From Hydrangea macrophylla (taxonomy: Eukaryota > Streptophyta > Magnoliopsida > Cornales > Hydrangeaceae): a stretch of DNA of 64,000 nt. Where the stretch lies: contig CM066982.1 of NCBI GenBank assembly GCA_033977485.1, positions 33,458,218 through 33,522,217 on the forward strand, in the 5' to 3' direction. The position numbers and the translations under genes were made by a program. Position 1 is the first letter of the stretch. Every line of letters starts with the position of its first letter. Below the pieces are notes generated by a model. The model worked only from the letters and a program-made list of their open reading frames with translations. It was not told where the DNA came from and did not search any database. Of the stretch, positions 11,247 through 21,600 are shown in pieces.

Positions 11247-12320
11247 TCAAAAATCGTCAACGTCTGATCCTGCTGGTGGTGCCTCATCCTCCAAAACAAT
11301 GTCCATCTCCTCCAGGGGTGTATCTTCAACTGGCGCGGCAAGATCTCCGACTACCACTCCGATCTCCCAATCCTCAACTACGTCCTCTACCATCATCGCC
11401 TAATTAGCGACGTCGATGGCTACAGTAGCGAATCCATCAGCTATTTCCAAAGCTCCTGCTAACGCTGCCTCTCCTATAACAAATCCAGCTGGCTGAGCAA
11501 CCATCTCAGCTATCCATCCTACTGCCATATCAGCTAGGGCTACCATATGTACTATCGGTCTGGTTGGTAACTCAAACATAATGGGTATCTCTGGCACAAC
11601 TATCTCCTCATCAGGAACCTCCCCCTCTGCTACCTTCATAATTATGTCTCCCTCTACTACTATATCTGCCTCAACGGCCTCAGGCTCCTCTGGCTTATTC
11701 TCTGGCTCTGGCTTCTCATTAGGAACATACGGCTCCTTCGGGTCATCCTCCGACTCGTCATTATCGTCTGTAGGCTCCTCCTATGCTGGGTCCTCATCAT
11801 CCATAGGCTCTTCCTCTCCAAGCCTGTCGATATCCTTGTCAGGATGCTCATCCTCTGGCTCTAGGTCTTCCTCACCCTAAATCGACTTATGCTTAGGAAC
11901 TGGTACGTTAGGTACCGGTAGTGGTGGTGCTACTACTGGTTCTGGCTTAATAGGTCCTCAAAGAATGGCTCGTAGCTGTATAGCATCCATCTTCAGCTTA
12001 CTCTAGATCAATCGTAGAATCTCCTGAAAAATATCCCTACCAATCCTCACAGAATGATAAGCATCCATACGCATTTCGGTAGGGTGGGTATTTCTGGTTA
12101 CATAGAGGGACTTCCACATATCCTCCTCTAAATACCGACTAGCTGTCTGGCGTCTGTGCTCCTAATAAAACTCTGGGTCAGCTTGCTCTATGGTATCCCC
12201 GTGAATCATGTGTCGTCCATAGGCATCAGTCACAAACTTTTGGAACTCTGGATTCATGCTAACCTGCATAGGAAACTATCTAGCATCTGGAAGATGAACT
12301 TATCTAAACTCATATCTCAT
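11247..12320 (-). pseudogene. Element B ORF0: acidic protein of unknown function upstream of gag, broken by stops
   Basis: One minus-strand frame of 358 codons runs from an ATG at 12320 to a TGA at 11249-11247 with no frameshift. It has eight internal stops (six TAG, one TAA, one TGA). The N-terminal half looks helical and charged (FQKFVTDAYGRHMIHGDTIE, RYLEEDMWKSLYVTRNTHP, SVRIGRDIFQEILRLI); a short Pro-rich stretch follows (EPVVAPPLPVPNVPVPK), then a strongly acidic region and the GSDVDDF ending shared with F. An in-frame ATG after the second stop is an alternative start. It lies between the PBS and gag, where chromoviruses normally have only a leader. I do not recognise the family; a captured host fragment is possible. 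Confidence 0.55.
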
Positions 12321-12390
12321 CTTAGAGAATCTTAAATACTAGGACCAGATGGTGTGGACTCGTTAGTAAATGAAAGTATCACAACCTGGA

Positions 12391-12402
12391 GCTCTGATAC
12401 CA
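12391..12402 (-). promoter_or_regulatory. Element B primer-binding site (initiator tRNA-Met)
   Basis: The minus strand reads TGGTATCAGAGC, the standard complement of the 3' end of plant initiator tRNA-Met. It lies a few bases inside the LTR edge at 12410 and fixes the element's direction. Confidence 0.92.
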
Positions 12403-12409
12403 AAAACCC

Positions 12410-12933
12410 AGTCATGCCCCGGAGCAGCAAAAATAGAGAAAAATCAATTTCCTTTTTAGGTCCATAGGGAATGACAAGTGAAAGTCACTAATTATCCACA
12501 CCACACAGTACTAGTCCACAAGATAACTAGGAACAACAACAAAATTTAATAATAGTGTATTGATTACAAACATCAGAGTGGTCCTCAGGATCACCACAGG
12601 TCTGGAGATAACATATGCCCAAGTACCCGCTAAACTAAAGTTCAACAGAAACAACATAAATATAAACTAGATATAGCTTCAAGTCTTCAGCTGGCATAAG
12701 GATAATCATCAGCGTAACATCCTTTTCCAGCATAACAGGCATCAGTGGGGTCACCCTCTTCATATTCCCCCTCAGGAAAGTAGCCGTCATTGTAAGTTCT
12801 ATTATCTGGATTAAGAGGGACAGGGTAATCTGGACGGGGAATGTCTAGGCAATAACGGTCGTCAGCTTACTGTAAGCTGAGTGAATAGAAACTCACAGGG
12901 TATCAATCATATAATATATAACAAGTTATTGAA
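12410..12933 (-). repeat. Element B 5' LTR, 3' part only
   Basis: About 520 bp aligned with 4524-5045 of the 3' LTR, with scattered substitutions and small indels. The match ends in ...GTTATTGAA at 12933; the next base belongs to the coding sequence of T. The missing 1.2 kb includes this copy's U3. Confidence 0.85.
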
Positions 12934-13480
12934 AAGGAGAGCACCGACGCTGACACACCGGTCGGGGAATTCGGGATCCAGGGTCGCTTGGCTGAGCTCT
13001 TCGAATGGAGTGATACCATCCTTAGTGTCCCTCGGGTCCATCTCTTCAATGTTCAGGGTTTCTGAAATGGCCTCTTTGTGCAGGAAGCTGACGTAACAAA
13101 TCTGTGCGGTTGCTTGATCTCCTCTCAAGCTTCTCGGTCCCTACGGGGTTAGGAACTTGACCACCAGACTGTAAGAATAAACTATCGCCTTGGGTTTGTT
13201 GAGTGTCGGCCTTCCGAGGGTAGGCCAACGGTGCTTCTATTACAACAAAGTTTGCGAGCACAGAGACCTACTGCAGGTAGGTCCCCATAAGAACTAGCAG
13301 TGCGATCATCCTGAGTGGTTATGTACTAGAGCCATTGAACCCCACCAATGGCATGGCCACCGGTCGGAGTTGGTCCCTGGCTATCCCAAATTGATCAAAG
13401 GCTAAGGAGAATAGTATGTCTGAGGAACTACCTGTGTCTACGAGCACCCTCTTTACCATGTAATTGGCAATTGAGAGTGT
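12934..13480 (-). pseudogene. Element T protease, truncated before RT
   Basis: The minus strand reads RVLVDTGSSSDILF (about 13455-13415), an intact D-T-G aspartic protease loop, then a VAMPLVGFNG segment (about 13350) and the FVVIEAPLAYN / LGRP-type flap (about 13245-13190, frameshifted). It closes with MRGDQATAQICYVS (about 13125-13085) and the DPRDTKDGITPFEEL...DPEFPDRCVSVG linker (about 13050-12945) that precedes RT in the Tat lineage. The frame is cut at 12934. Stops and one shift (about 13200-13130) are present. Confidence 0.8.
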
Positions 13481-15294
13481 TACCACCAATGGATCATCAT
13501 GGGGGTAGTGCAGGTCTCTGACATCATCGGAAGAGAAAGTAAGGACGTTGGTCGGGAAGGAGTTGGCTGGCTGAACCTACAGGACATCCTCTCAGGATGC
13601 TCGTGAATGCCTCTTCCTGGCTGACTGCGAATCCCCTCCACCTGATGTTCCTCCGGAGACCACGTTGATATGGCCAAGAAGCTACAGTTGCTCTGGAGCT
13701 CGGGTGGCTTGTCGGGGTCATCTATCTGTGGTGACAAACTCGGTAAGGTGACCCTGCTCGATGAGCTTTTTGAAGTCAATTTTGAGCTTGAAGCAGTCCT
13801 CGGTATCGTGGTCGTGATCCTTATGCTATCGGCAATACTTCTCCCGGTTCCTTTTCTCGGGTGGCTCTTCAATTTTGTCGGTTTCTTGAGAAACCTCTGA
13901 GCCTCGGCCGCGACCATAACTTCTTGGATAGGACAGAGAGTGGTTTGAAGGTAATCAAGGCTTGATCCCGACCACCTCGTTCAGATCTTGTTTCGGCTTC
14001 TTTCCCGGACGTCTTTCAGAAACTTCCCATTTCTGTTTGGCCTTCAGGGAGTCATCCTCCTCAAAGCTTAAGTGCTTAGCCTTCAGGAATTTCTTGGTCT
14101 CTATGTAATTCCTGACCCTATCAGAGAGTTCAACCAAGGTTACCAGTCGGTCTCTATGAAACGACGTGGCACACTTGGTGTGTTGAACCCCTGAGCAGAA
14201 GGCCATGATTACCACTGTTTCATTCAGGTAGCAGATCTGAAGCTTTTGCTGATTGAACCAGTCAACAATGTCCTTCAGAGATTCTCCTTTGCTCTGCTTG
14301 ACAACCAATAATTGGGTGTCTAGTTGTGATCGGTTTGGTATGCCCACGAACAGGCTGACAAAAATCTTAGTGAGTGCCTTCAAGTCACCAACCGATTGGG
14401 GCTTGAATGAGTGGAGCTACTATGCAGGTGGCCCCTTGAGGGTGCTAGGAAAGGCTAGGTAGAGTATTTTATTGGCATTGGTAGCTAACGCCATTTGAGC
14501 CTTGTAAGTCCGGATATGATCGACTGGGCTCCCCAAACCGTCATAAGAATCAAGGTGTGGTTGCTTAAACTTGCAAGGAATGGTAAATTATGTGATCCGT
14601 ATGGTGAAGGGCAACTCAGTTTTAGTATTGGTGTAGTCACGACCTAGCTTGCTACTAAACTTCTCAATCTATTTCTGCAGGTCGTTTATAAGGGCCTTAA
14701 CATCATCCCGATCGGTCCCCCGTTCTGTATCAGTGTGGTAGGTTAAGTCGGATGAAGAAGCCTCTCCTTCAAAGTGTGTTATCCTCAAGGATGGGGCATG
14801 GCTTTGACTCTGGGTAATCGTGTGCCTAAGGTCACCACGGCTCCTGGCCGGGCGATCTTGGGCCGATTCCCGGGCCGCTTGCTCTTTTCCCTCCCTTTTG
14901 GCAGCGTGACTATTGTTGATGAACTCTTTGGTGTCCCCCGTCTAGCTTGGGTTGGCCTGGGCATGTTGCCGGGTCCACTCGGGGCCACGACTATGCTCAT
15001 CATTCCCGGACTGCCCCAAAGCTGAGGGGATATTAGTACAGCATGGGCACACCGTCGAGTCCTCACGGGCACCCAATCACATACGTCGTTCCCGAGCTGT
15101 TCCTCGACCAGAGGGGGCTTATCCTGTCGAGCCAACAGTGCTTTAATTTGTTGCTAAGCTTGACGTTGGCCCTCCAGGAGTTGCGCAAGAGCCGTGGTGA
15201 ACTGCTTAGAGGTCATAGAGGCTGCCGGTTGCCCGGCCTGCGAATCCATCTGACCTCTTGGGGCACCAATCTTCTTACCCTTCTTCGGCGGCAT
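13481..15294 (-). pseudogene. Element T gag, broken
   Basis: The frame starts MPPKKGKKIGAPRGQ at 15294, close behind the PBS, and includes a TSKQFTTALAQLLEGQRQA segment (about 15215-15160). The best-preserved block (14383-13955) is the gag core: FVGIPNRSQLDTQLLVVKQSKGESLKDIVDWF (short segments only) and LSDRVRNYIETKKFLKAK, typical of Tat/Retand-type gag with its Gln/Lys-rich tail. The C-terminal part (13917-13481) has shifted frames. A TAG lies about 40 codons after the start. I place it in Tat rather than Athila because of the linker and the MPPKK-type start. Confidence 0.75.
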
Positions 15295-15336
15295 GTTGGT
15301 TAGTAACGGATTTGTTTTTTGGAGAAAAACTGTCGT

Positions 15337-15354
15337 TTCCCACAGATGGTGCCA
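15337..15354 (-). promoter_or_regulatory. Element T primer-binding site
   Basis: The minus strand reads TGGCACCATCTGTGGGAA, two bases away from the TGGCGCCGTCTGTGGGAA PBS common in plant Tat/Retand elements. It lies six bases inside the LTR edge. Confidence 0.8.
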
Positions 15355-15360
15355 AATTGA

Positions 15361-15982
15361 TGATGTCTAAATTTTGCAAAAGGTAAAAAGAATTAAACAA
15401 GAGAGATTTGAGTGTGGTTTGGCCCTGTTAATTAAGAGACCTACATCCACGTGTGTATCGGAGCACTTGTACTAACATATCATTGGCGGTCTTTGGTGAA
15501 CCGACAAAGAGGGTGGCACTACTAGAGGCTGGCCAGGTGTATGCGTATGCGTATAGTGGTGATTCTGTGGAATGAGAATGCGATCCCCTTTGAAGGGGGT
15601 GAGTGGCCTTTTATAGATACAAGAGACCACTCATATAAAGTAAGTAGCTTGATTAGGCAGTACAATCTAATTACAATTAGTCATCACAAATCTTGGGAGT
15701 TTCCTAATCTGATTAAGAAACAATCTTCTCCCTCCATTAGTCTTCTAGCTTGTGTGGGAAACTCTCTAGGACATTCTGGAGAATATCATAGGGCGTGCCT
15801 AGGCTGTGCCTGTGATAGGACAGGCCCATTTCCTGAACTGTTAGTTGCACCCCAGGCTATATCGAGCGGTCAAGGATGAATGACTAGGGATGGCCCGTCG
15901 GTGGGCGCAGTTACTAGGTGACTTGGCCTACCTTACTAAGCTGGCGAATATTGACTCTTAGCTTATATTTTTGTACATATCA
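15361..15982 (-). repeat. Element T 5' LTR (about 622 bp) with TATA box
   Basis: On the minus strand it starts TGATATGTAC at 15982 and ends GACATCA at 15361, with matching TGAT...ATCA termini. CTATAAAAGG (15616-15607) is a likely TATA box. Its U3 (15617-15982) has no palindromic CGATCG array, unlike most LTRs here. The base next to the outer end begins CTTTC, the presumed target copy in C1; its partner is lost. Confidence 0.78.
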
Positions 15983-17729
15983 CTTTCTGTTCTCTCGGAT
16001 CATAAAAACACCATCCCTAAGTTCCCTTTGGATACCCTATGAAGTAGCATACTTCTGATCGTGATTCTAATTTTCTCATCTTTCCTTTTAACACATGTAT
16101 TGGACACCCCCATATCCGGAGATGTTACAAAGAGGGCTTGCATCAAATCCACATCTCCTGTGGTGTCTTAGGATCAAATTTTCTTAGAACTAGATTTAGT
16201 ATGTAAATAGCGGTTTTCAAAGCACAACCCCAAAGAAATAATGCCAACTCTGAATAACTCTTCATTGACCTAGTTATGTCTAAAAGAGTCCAGTTCCTTC
16301 TCTTTGCTACACCATTCTGCTCAGGCATACTAGGTATAGTCAATTGTGACATAATCCCATTCTATATGAGGTGATCAATAAACTCATTAGTGAGGTACTA
16401 GCCACCTCGATCAGATCGAATGGCCTTGGTATGTATACCCAATTGCTTCTCCACTTCAGCCCTAAACTCTTTGAACTTCTCAAAGGCTTCAGACTTGTAT
16501 TGCATTAGGTACACATATCCATACTTAGAGTGGTCATCATTAAATGTAATGAAAAACTCATAACCACCCCTAGCTTTAATATTTATTGGTCCACACACAT
16601 TAGTATGAACTAATTCTAACAATGCATTGGTCCTATTGCCCTTTGCAGGAAAGGGCCATTTGGTCATTTTACCCTCTACACATGATTCACAGACTTCCAT
16701 TGGTTGGAGAACCAAATTGCCTAAGATCCCGTCTTTGACTAGTCTGCTAATCGTGTTTAGATTAATATGACCTAGCCTCATGTGCCAAAGCCTTGTTAAA
16801 TTAGTGGAAGGTTTCTTTGTTTTAGGTGGTACAGTTACCACTGAGTTATTAAGTTCCATTTTATAATCTTTAGAAATTATTAGAGCAATCACATGCAAAC
16901 CATTTGACTTAATACCAGAACATATAAAAGAACAATTTCTTTTGATCACAACTTCGGTTCCAAAAGAGGAAGAATAATTTTTGTTTGAAAGTTCTGAAAC
17001 TGAAATTAAATTACATCTCATTAAAGGGACATAAAGTACATCTGATAATACTAAAGTCTTATTGTCTGGAAATTCTAAAACTAATACTCCTATAGCAACC
17101 GCAGATACAGTTGCACTAGTAACTAAAGTTAGCACGATCTCCCCGTCACTACACCTCCTGGTTGATCTGAACCCCTGCAACGAATTACAGATATGGTTAG
17201 TCATACCATAATCAATGCACCAAGTGTTTGAAGTATCTGTTATAAAACTTACTTCAATCGCATGTGATTCGATCATACATTGAACTCTTGTAGCTGAGAA
17301 TTTCGGACAATACCTCTTCCAATGACCTTTATCACTGCATTAGAAACACTTTCCTTTTCCTTGACCACTTCCCTTCCCCTTCCCTTTTCCCTTTCCCTTA
17401 TATTTTTCTGTAATGGTCCAACACTTGGACCACCAGTGCTAGCTTTCTTCTTTCCTTTCTTGCCTTTTGGCACAGATCGGGAAGATGAAGAGCTTTTCTC
17501 AACATTCAAGACATCGCCCCCATGTTTGATCACCCTTTTTGCTGACTGAAGAGAGCTCATCAATTTGCTCATAGAAAAATTCATTTCATTCATATAGTAA
17601 TTAAGTTTCAATTGAGCGAATGATTGAGGCAGGGAGTTGAGGATCATATCAACTTGGGTCTGTAAGTCAATGTTGGCACCCAGAGTCTCCAGTTCATTTA
17701 AATAACCATTCATTTTTAAAGCGTGCTCT
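15983..17729 (-). pseudogene. C1 gag C-terminus, protease and integrase, broken
   Basis: On the minus strand are the gag C-terminal half with a Lys/Ser-rich tail (17713-17290, zinc knuckle destroyed by a shift), the protease with WCIDYGMTNH (about 17215) where D-S-G has become D-Y-G, the GAG-pre-integrase segment LWHMRLGHINLNTISRLV (about 16790-16735), VCESCVEGK (about 16690) and the integrase core. The first catalytic Asp of the family's LVHTDVCG motif is Asn here (LVHTNVCG, about 16610). IRSDRGG is followed by a stop (about 16398). It ends at PREQKV where T is inserted. Confidence 0.87.
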
Positions 17730-17734
17730 CTGAC
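17730..17734. repeat. Target-site duplication CTGAC, left copy (C2 in C1)
   Basis: CTGAC lies directly before the TGTTGGG start of the C2 5' LTR; the identical copy at 26173-26177 lies directly after the CA end of the 3' LTR. Confidence 0.95.
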
Positions 17735-19221
17735 TGTTGGGTTTGTGCCCTCAAACCAATACTTTATGTATGAGACATTGACATTTTAATATATGGATAT
17801 TAGCTTTAAATTTCATAGTATATGTTTATTACATGAGATGATTGTTAATCCTTAAGTATCATAGTAAGTATTGGTGTGTGTATGAGATACATACAAGTGA
17901 GATACGAATTATTATTCTTTGATACTTAGAATTTATCACAGTGGATGATGAGACTGGATATCTCATCAGGTCTAAATTGTAGCATATTAACAACCATTGG
18001 ATGGAGTGACAAATCTCAATCACTAGAGTTTAACTTTTAGTTAATATGCTAGTGCTTATAGTGCATTGACAGACCTGAGCTCTCCTATTGACGCTTAACA
18101 ATGTCAACAGTCGATAGGAACTCATAACTTGTATAAGGTACGTGTTCTCAATCTTGAGACGATTATGAACACAGACTGTGGATATGGCTGCTTTGACTTA
18201 CCAATCAGTGAGGTCTATAAAAGATCAACACCTAGGTATCTTGGGTATGTCATGTTCATACGATTGTGAACATATATTGTCAAGATAGAATCTACCCTCT
18301 GATAAGAAGTAAGCATTCCCTTGAGAATGTCACCAAGGTGATTATTGAGAACTGCAGTCTTGTTGATAATTAGTTATCAACATATTTGGTAATCATGAGA
18401 GGTAAATGGGACTCAAGGAATGGAAGATGTAATCATTATCCAGGTTGACAATAATAGTTATCCGACTACCGGAATATGATTATGAGTGCTAATGGTAGAG
18501 GGACATTAGTACACCATACAAGTCTAGTTATAGCTTCGGATATATTCTTTTGCGTTGGAGTTCAGCTATCGTTTTATAGTGGAATAAATGTTAACTGACC
18601 AGCTGGTTAGTTTGCTGATCAAAGAGTTTGGTCATGGGAATTAACAACTGGTCTGAGCCAACAATAAAGAGCCTAGGAGGTCCCACACTTAGCACTGCTA
18701 GGATGTTTGGAAAGGCACAAGAGATTTTTGTCAAGACTGGTTTGATCGATCGAAGTAGTTTTGATCGATTAAAGTCAAGGCAAGTTTGATCGATCGACAG
18801 TAGTTCAATCGATCGAAGGCACTTCGATCGTTCGAAGGTTAAAGTTGGTTTTAGAAATCTATAAATAGGGCAGCTGCGTATAGGGTTGGATGATCATTGT
18901 TTTTCCTATACAAAAGCTGTAGAGACTGTTTAGGGTTTTTCCAAGCCTTCTTATCCTCCCCGTTGGAGTTCCCACCAACTCTAGCCTCTCCGGCAGCATC
19001 CATAGGAGTCATAAGGGTGAAGACAACTCGGTGAAAGCTACTGCACTATCAAGAAGGTTGAAGTTTTCAGAATTGGGTTCAAGACACAAAGGTATAACTC
19101 TTGTCGCCTTTTATGCGCATCTATAGAGTTAACGAGTAGTAGATCCGGGCTACCAATAAGTTTTGTAACTTGTTCTTTCTGCTGCGTGTTTAAAATAATG
19201 TTTAAACCTATTTTTCCTTTA
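17735..19221 (+). repeat. C2 5' LTR (1487 bp)
   Basis: Starts TGTTGGGTTTG and ends ...CCTATTTTTCCTTTA (the 3' copy ends CTTCA). A TATA box, CTATAAATAG, lies at 18859-18868. Its position follows from the matching 3' LTR and the PBS two bases downstream. Confidence 0.93.
18743..18868 (+). promoter_or_regulatory. C2 5' LTR promoter: CGATCGA cluster and TATA box
   Basis: Six or so variants of TTGATCGATCGAA, TTCGATCGTTCGAA and TCAATCGATCGAA lie between 18743 and 18837, ending 22 bp before CTATAAATAG (18859-18868). The 3' LTR has the same arrangement at 25690-25834. Promoter function is inferred from position. Confidence 0.6.
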
Positions 19222-19223
19222 AT

Positions 19224-19235
19224 TGGTATCAGAGC
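19224..19235 (+). promoter_or_regulatory. C2 primer-binding site (initiator tRNA-Met)
   Basis: TGGTATCAGAGC, two bases after the LTR edge. Confidence 0.95.
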
Positions 19236-20745
19236 CTCGCTTGTTTGGATCTATAGATGCGTTTTGGAACACTAGTTTTGATTTGTATGTTGATTTTAGA
19301 ACTATTTTTCAAAACTACATCGTCACAGATTTGTTTCTGCAGTGTTTTCGCAACAGAATACAAATCTGTGATTGCATTGGATGCCTAGTGAGTTCGATCG
19401 ATCGAAGTCATCTCGATCGATCGAATCTTGTCTGTTCTCAAGCGATCGAACTATGTTCAATCAATCGAGACTGCTTCTCTGTCTAGGTGTTCTTTCACAG
19501 TTTTAAGGTTTTTAAAAATTGTATACTTTGATTTTAAATTATTTTGTTAATTTTTCAAATCATTCTGTGAAACTGCAAGTTCAATCGATTGAACTGTGTT
19601 CAAGCGATTGAAGGTTCGATCAATCAAACCTCTGTCGATCGATCGAAATGTGATAGAGAACTGAGATGCTGTTTTAAGTTCTAATTCAGTACATAAAGAG
19701 TCTATGTACTGTGTGAATCAATTAGGGGTTTCAATAGTTACATATATTTGTTATATGTATGCGTGGATGTGTGTACGACTAACCCTTTTGCAGCAAGATT
19801 AGTCTGCTATCTCCCATGGCACCGATCATCAACAAATGTTTTATTTTGTATTTAAATATTTGTGTTTGGTGATTGTTGTATTTAATTATTGCTTTAGTTT
19901 TAAGGCATGTGTAAAGGGTGCTGCGACTTCAATCCTACGAAAAGGAAAGTCGCACCGGTTTCCCTAGCCTTCTTTATTTTCATGTTGTTGATTTCTATTT
20001 CGATATAAATTGTAAGCTTCGAAAGAAGCATAGTACCAATGTAATAGAATTAGAAATTCCATGAAGATGGAGGAGCAAGCCGTTGTCCATAAAGATGGAG
20101 CTGGAGGTGATCAAACCAAGAAGGAGGTTCTATGGAGATGGAGCCATGGGAGATAGAGGCATTGTTGAATGCCTTTATTTTCATTTTAGTTCTTGTTTTA
20201 TGTGCTTGTTTTGTGATTGGCATTTTTAAACATTGTTACTACTTGCATGCACTTAAAACAAGTTTTCTAAAATAAAATTTAAAAACCGTTTCAATGTATT
20301 AGTAAACATTAGATGTTTATGGGTAATGTAAAGAAGCAAAATTTTCTCTAAAAAGCAAAATCCTTATTTACTAAATCTAGTGGGAGATGGTCTTAATAAA
20401 ACACCCACGATCTTCAGTTAATGGTTCACTGTAAGATGAGTAGTGTATTTTAAGTCATCTCGCCAGGGTTGATCATTCCATACGGAGGGTACACTACTCA
20501 TTGGTTACTAGACGTGATTAAATAGGTTCGGGAGTCATAACTTAGTTTGCAAGAGTTATATAGCGGGCAAGTCATGATTCATCAAAAGATCGGGTATTGA
20601 CCACAACACGGAGGCTTTACTCTTTCGTTTTGATATTCCGGTGACTTTGCTTTTAAAATAAGAGTTTTAAGGATTCTTTTATTTTAAACTGTTAAATCTT
20701 GATATCCATATTTATTTTGTCTTTTGATTTTTTCAGTAAATCATA
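19236..20745 (+). other. C2 5' leader, non-coding, with a second CGATCGA cluster
   Basis: About 1.5 kb between the PBS and the gag ATG. No conserved ORF is seen. Two sub-clusters of the palindromic motif lie at about 19392-19470 and 19580-19652. The leader ends in TTTTTTCAG, ten bases before the ATG, which resembles a splice acceptor. The C1 leader on the other strand (26570-28260) is homologous, with its own motif cluster at 27795-28105. Confidence 0.7.
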
Positions 20746-21600
20746 ATGCCGGGATCTACATTTAGTCCACTTGCCACCATACTCACTCAAAACAAGTTAA
20801 CTAGAAACAACTACATTGAATGGAAATGAAACCTTGACATTATTTTAACTGCAGAGGATCACATATATGTCCTCACCACCCCATGCCCCGAAAACCCGCG
20901 ACAAATACTTCGATAGTTGCCAGACGCGAGTTCAACAAGTGGAAGAAGTCGAATGGAATAGCTCATTGCTACATTCTGACCTCAATGGCTAGTGTGTTGC
21001 AATACCATTTCCAGTTGAATAATTCTACCAGTGACATTATCGAATCCCTGAAAAAAGATGTTTGGGGAGCATGGTAGGCCTGCTAGACAGGTAGCTATGC
21101 AGAAGATAATGAGTGCTAAGATGTCGGAAGGGACTCCAGTTAAAGAACATGTTTCGAAAATGATTGGTTATTTGAATGAGCTGGAGATCCTAGGTGCCAA
21201 CATTGATGCATAAACCCAAGTTGATATGATCCTCAATACGCTGTCACCATCATTTGTTCAATTTAAATTAAATTATAATATGAATAAAATGGATTTCTCA
21301 ATGAGCGAATTAATGAGTTCCTTATTAGCAGCAGAAGGGGTGATCAAACCTGGGGGCAACGTTCTGAACATTGAGAAAAGCTCTTCCTTCTCCCGATCTA
21401 CGTCGAAAGGGAAGAAGAAGGCTGGCACTGGTTGTCCAAGTGTTGGATCGATCCCTAAGATTGCAAAATCTAAGGGAAAAGGTAAGGGCAAAGGAAAGGT
21501 GGGTGACCAAGGCAAAGGAAAGTGTTTCCAATGCGGTGAGAAGAGCCACTGGAAGAGGAACTACCCAGAATTCTTAGCTACAAGAGTTCAAGGTATGATT
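20746..21600 (+). pseudogene. C2 gag with zinc knuckle, broken
   Basis: The frame starts MPGSTFSPLATILTQNKLTR at 20746. A stop replaces a residue after EWK (about 20827) and a shift near 20897 moves the frame. Recognisable blocks are a CYILTSMASVLQYHFQ segment (about 20965-21010), MILNTLSPSFVQFKLNYNMN (21226-21285) and the single zinc knuckle CFQCGEKSHWKRNYP (about 21523-21567), where the last Cys of CX2CX4HX4C is Tyr. Gag forms the particle and binds RNA; with the altered knuckle and stops it cannot. Confidence 0.87.

Larger units (their letters stand above)
4524..12933 (-). mobile_element. Element B: Tekay-like Ty3/gypsy chromovirus with an extra upstream ORF
   Basis: The minus-strand order is partial 5' LTR (12933-12410), PBS (12402-12391), ORF0 (12320-11247), gag with two zinc knuckles (about 10870-9730), protease and RT (9700-8000), RNase H, integrase (7850-6241) and a full 3' LTR (6226-4524) with TG...CA ends. 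The 5' LTR matches the last 520 bp or so of the 3' LTR and then stops abruptly at about 12933, where element T begins. All genes are decayed, so this is a dead copy. Chromovirus assignment is from the [10 protein letters not shown] box and the LTR and PBS type. Confidence 0.88.
12934..15982 (-). mobile_element. Element T: 5' fragment of a Tat-type Ty3/gypsy element
   Basis: The minus-strand order is 5' LTR (15982-15361), PBS (15354-15337), gag (15294-about 13500) and protease (about 13480-13000), ending just before RT at 12934. The outer LTR end abuts copia C1 coding sequence, so T inserted into C1. Its pol, 3' LTR and second target-site copy are missing. The base composition is GC-richer than the neighbours (many CGG/GGC codons), in keeping with a different lineage. 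Confidence 0.82.

Noticed and set aside
13670..15303. Plus-strand ORFs opposite element T
   Set aside because: The minus strand carries gag and protease with recognisable motifs; the GC-rich composition leaves long accidental frames on the other strand.
18060..18130. A tRNA- or snoRNA-like small RNA gene in the copia LTR (inverted words around CTCCTATTGAC...GTCGATAGGAA)
   Set aside because: The short inverted repeat does not form a cloverleaf and is present in all three LTR copies as part of the LTR.
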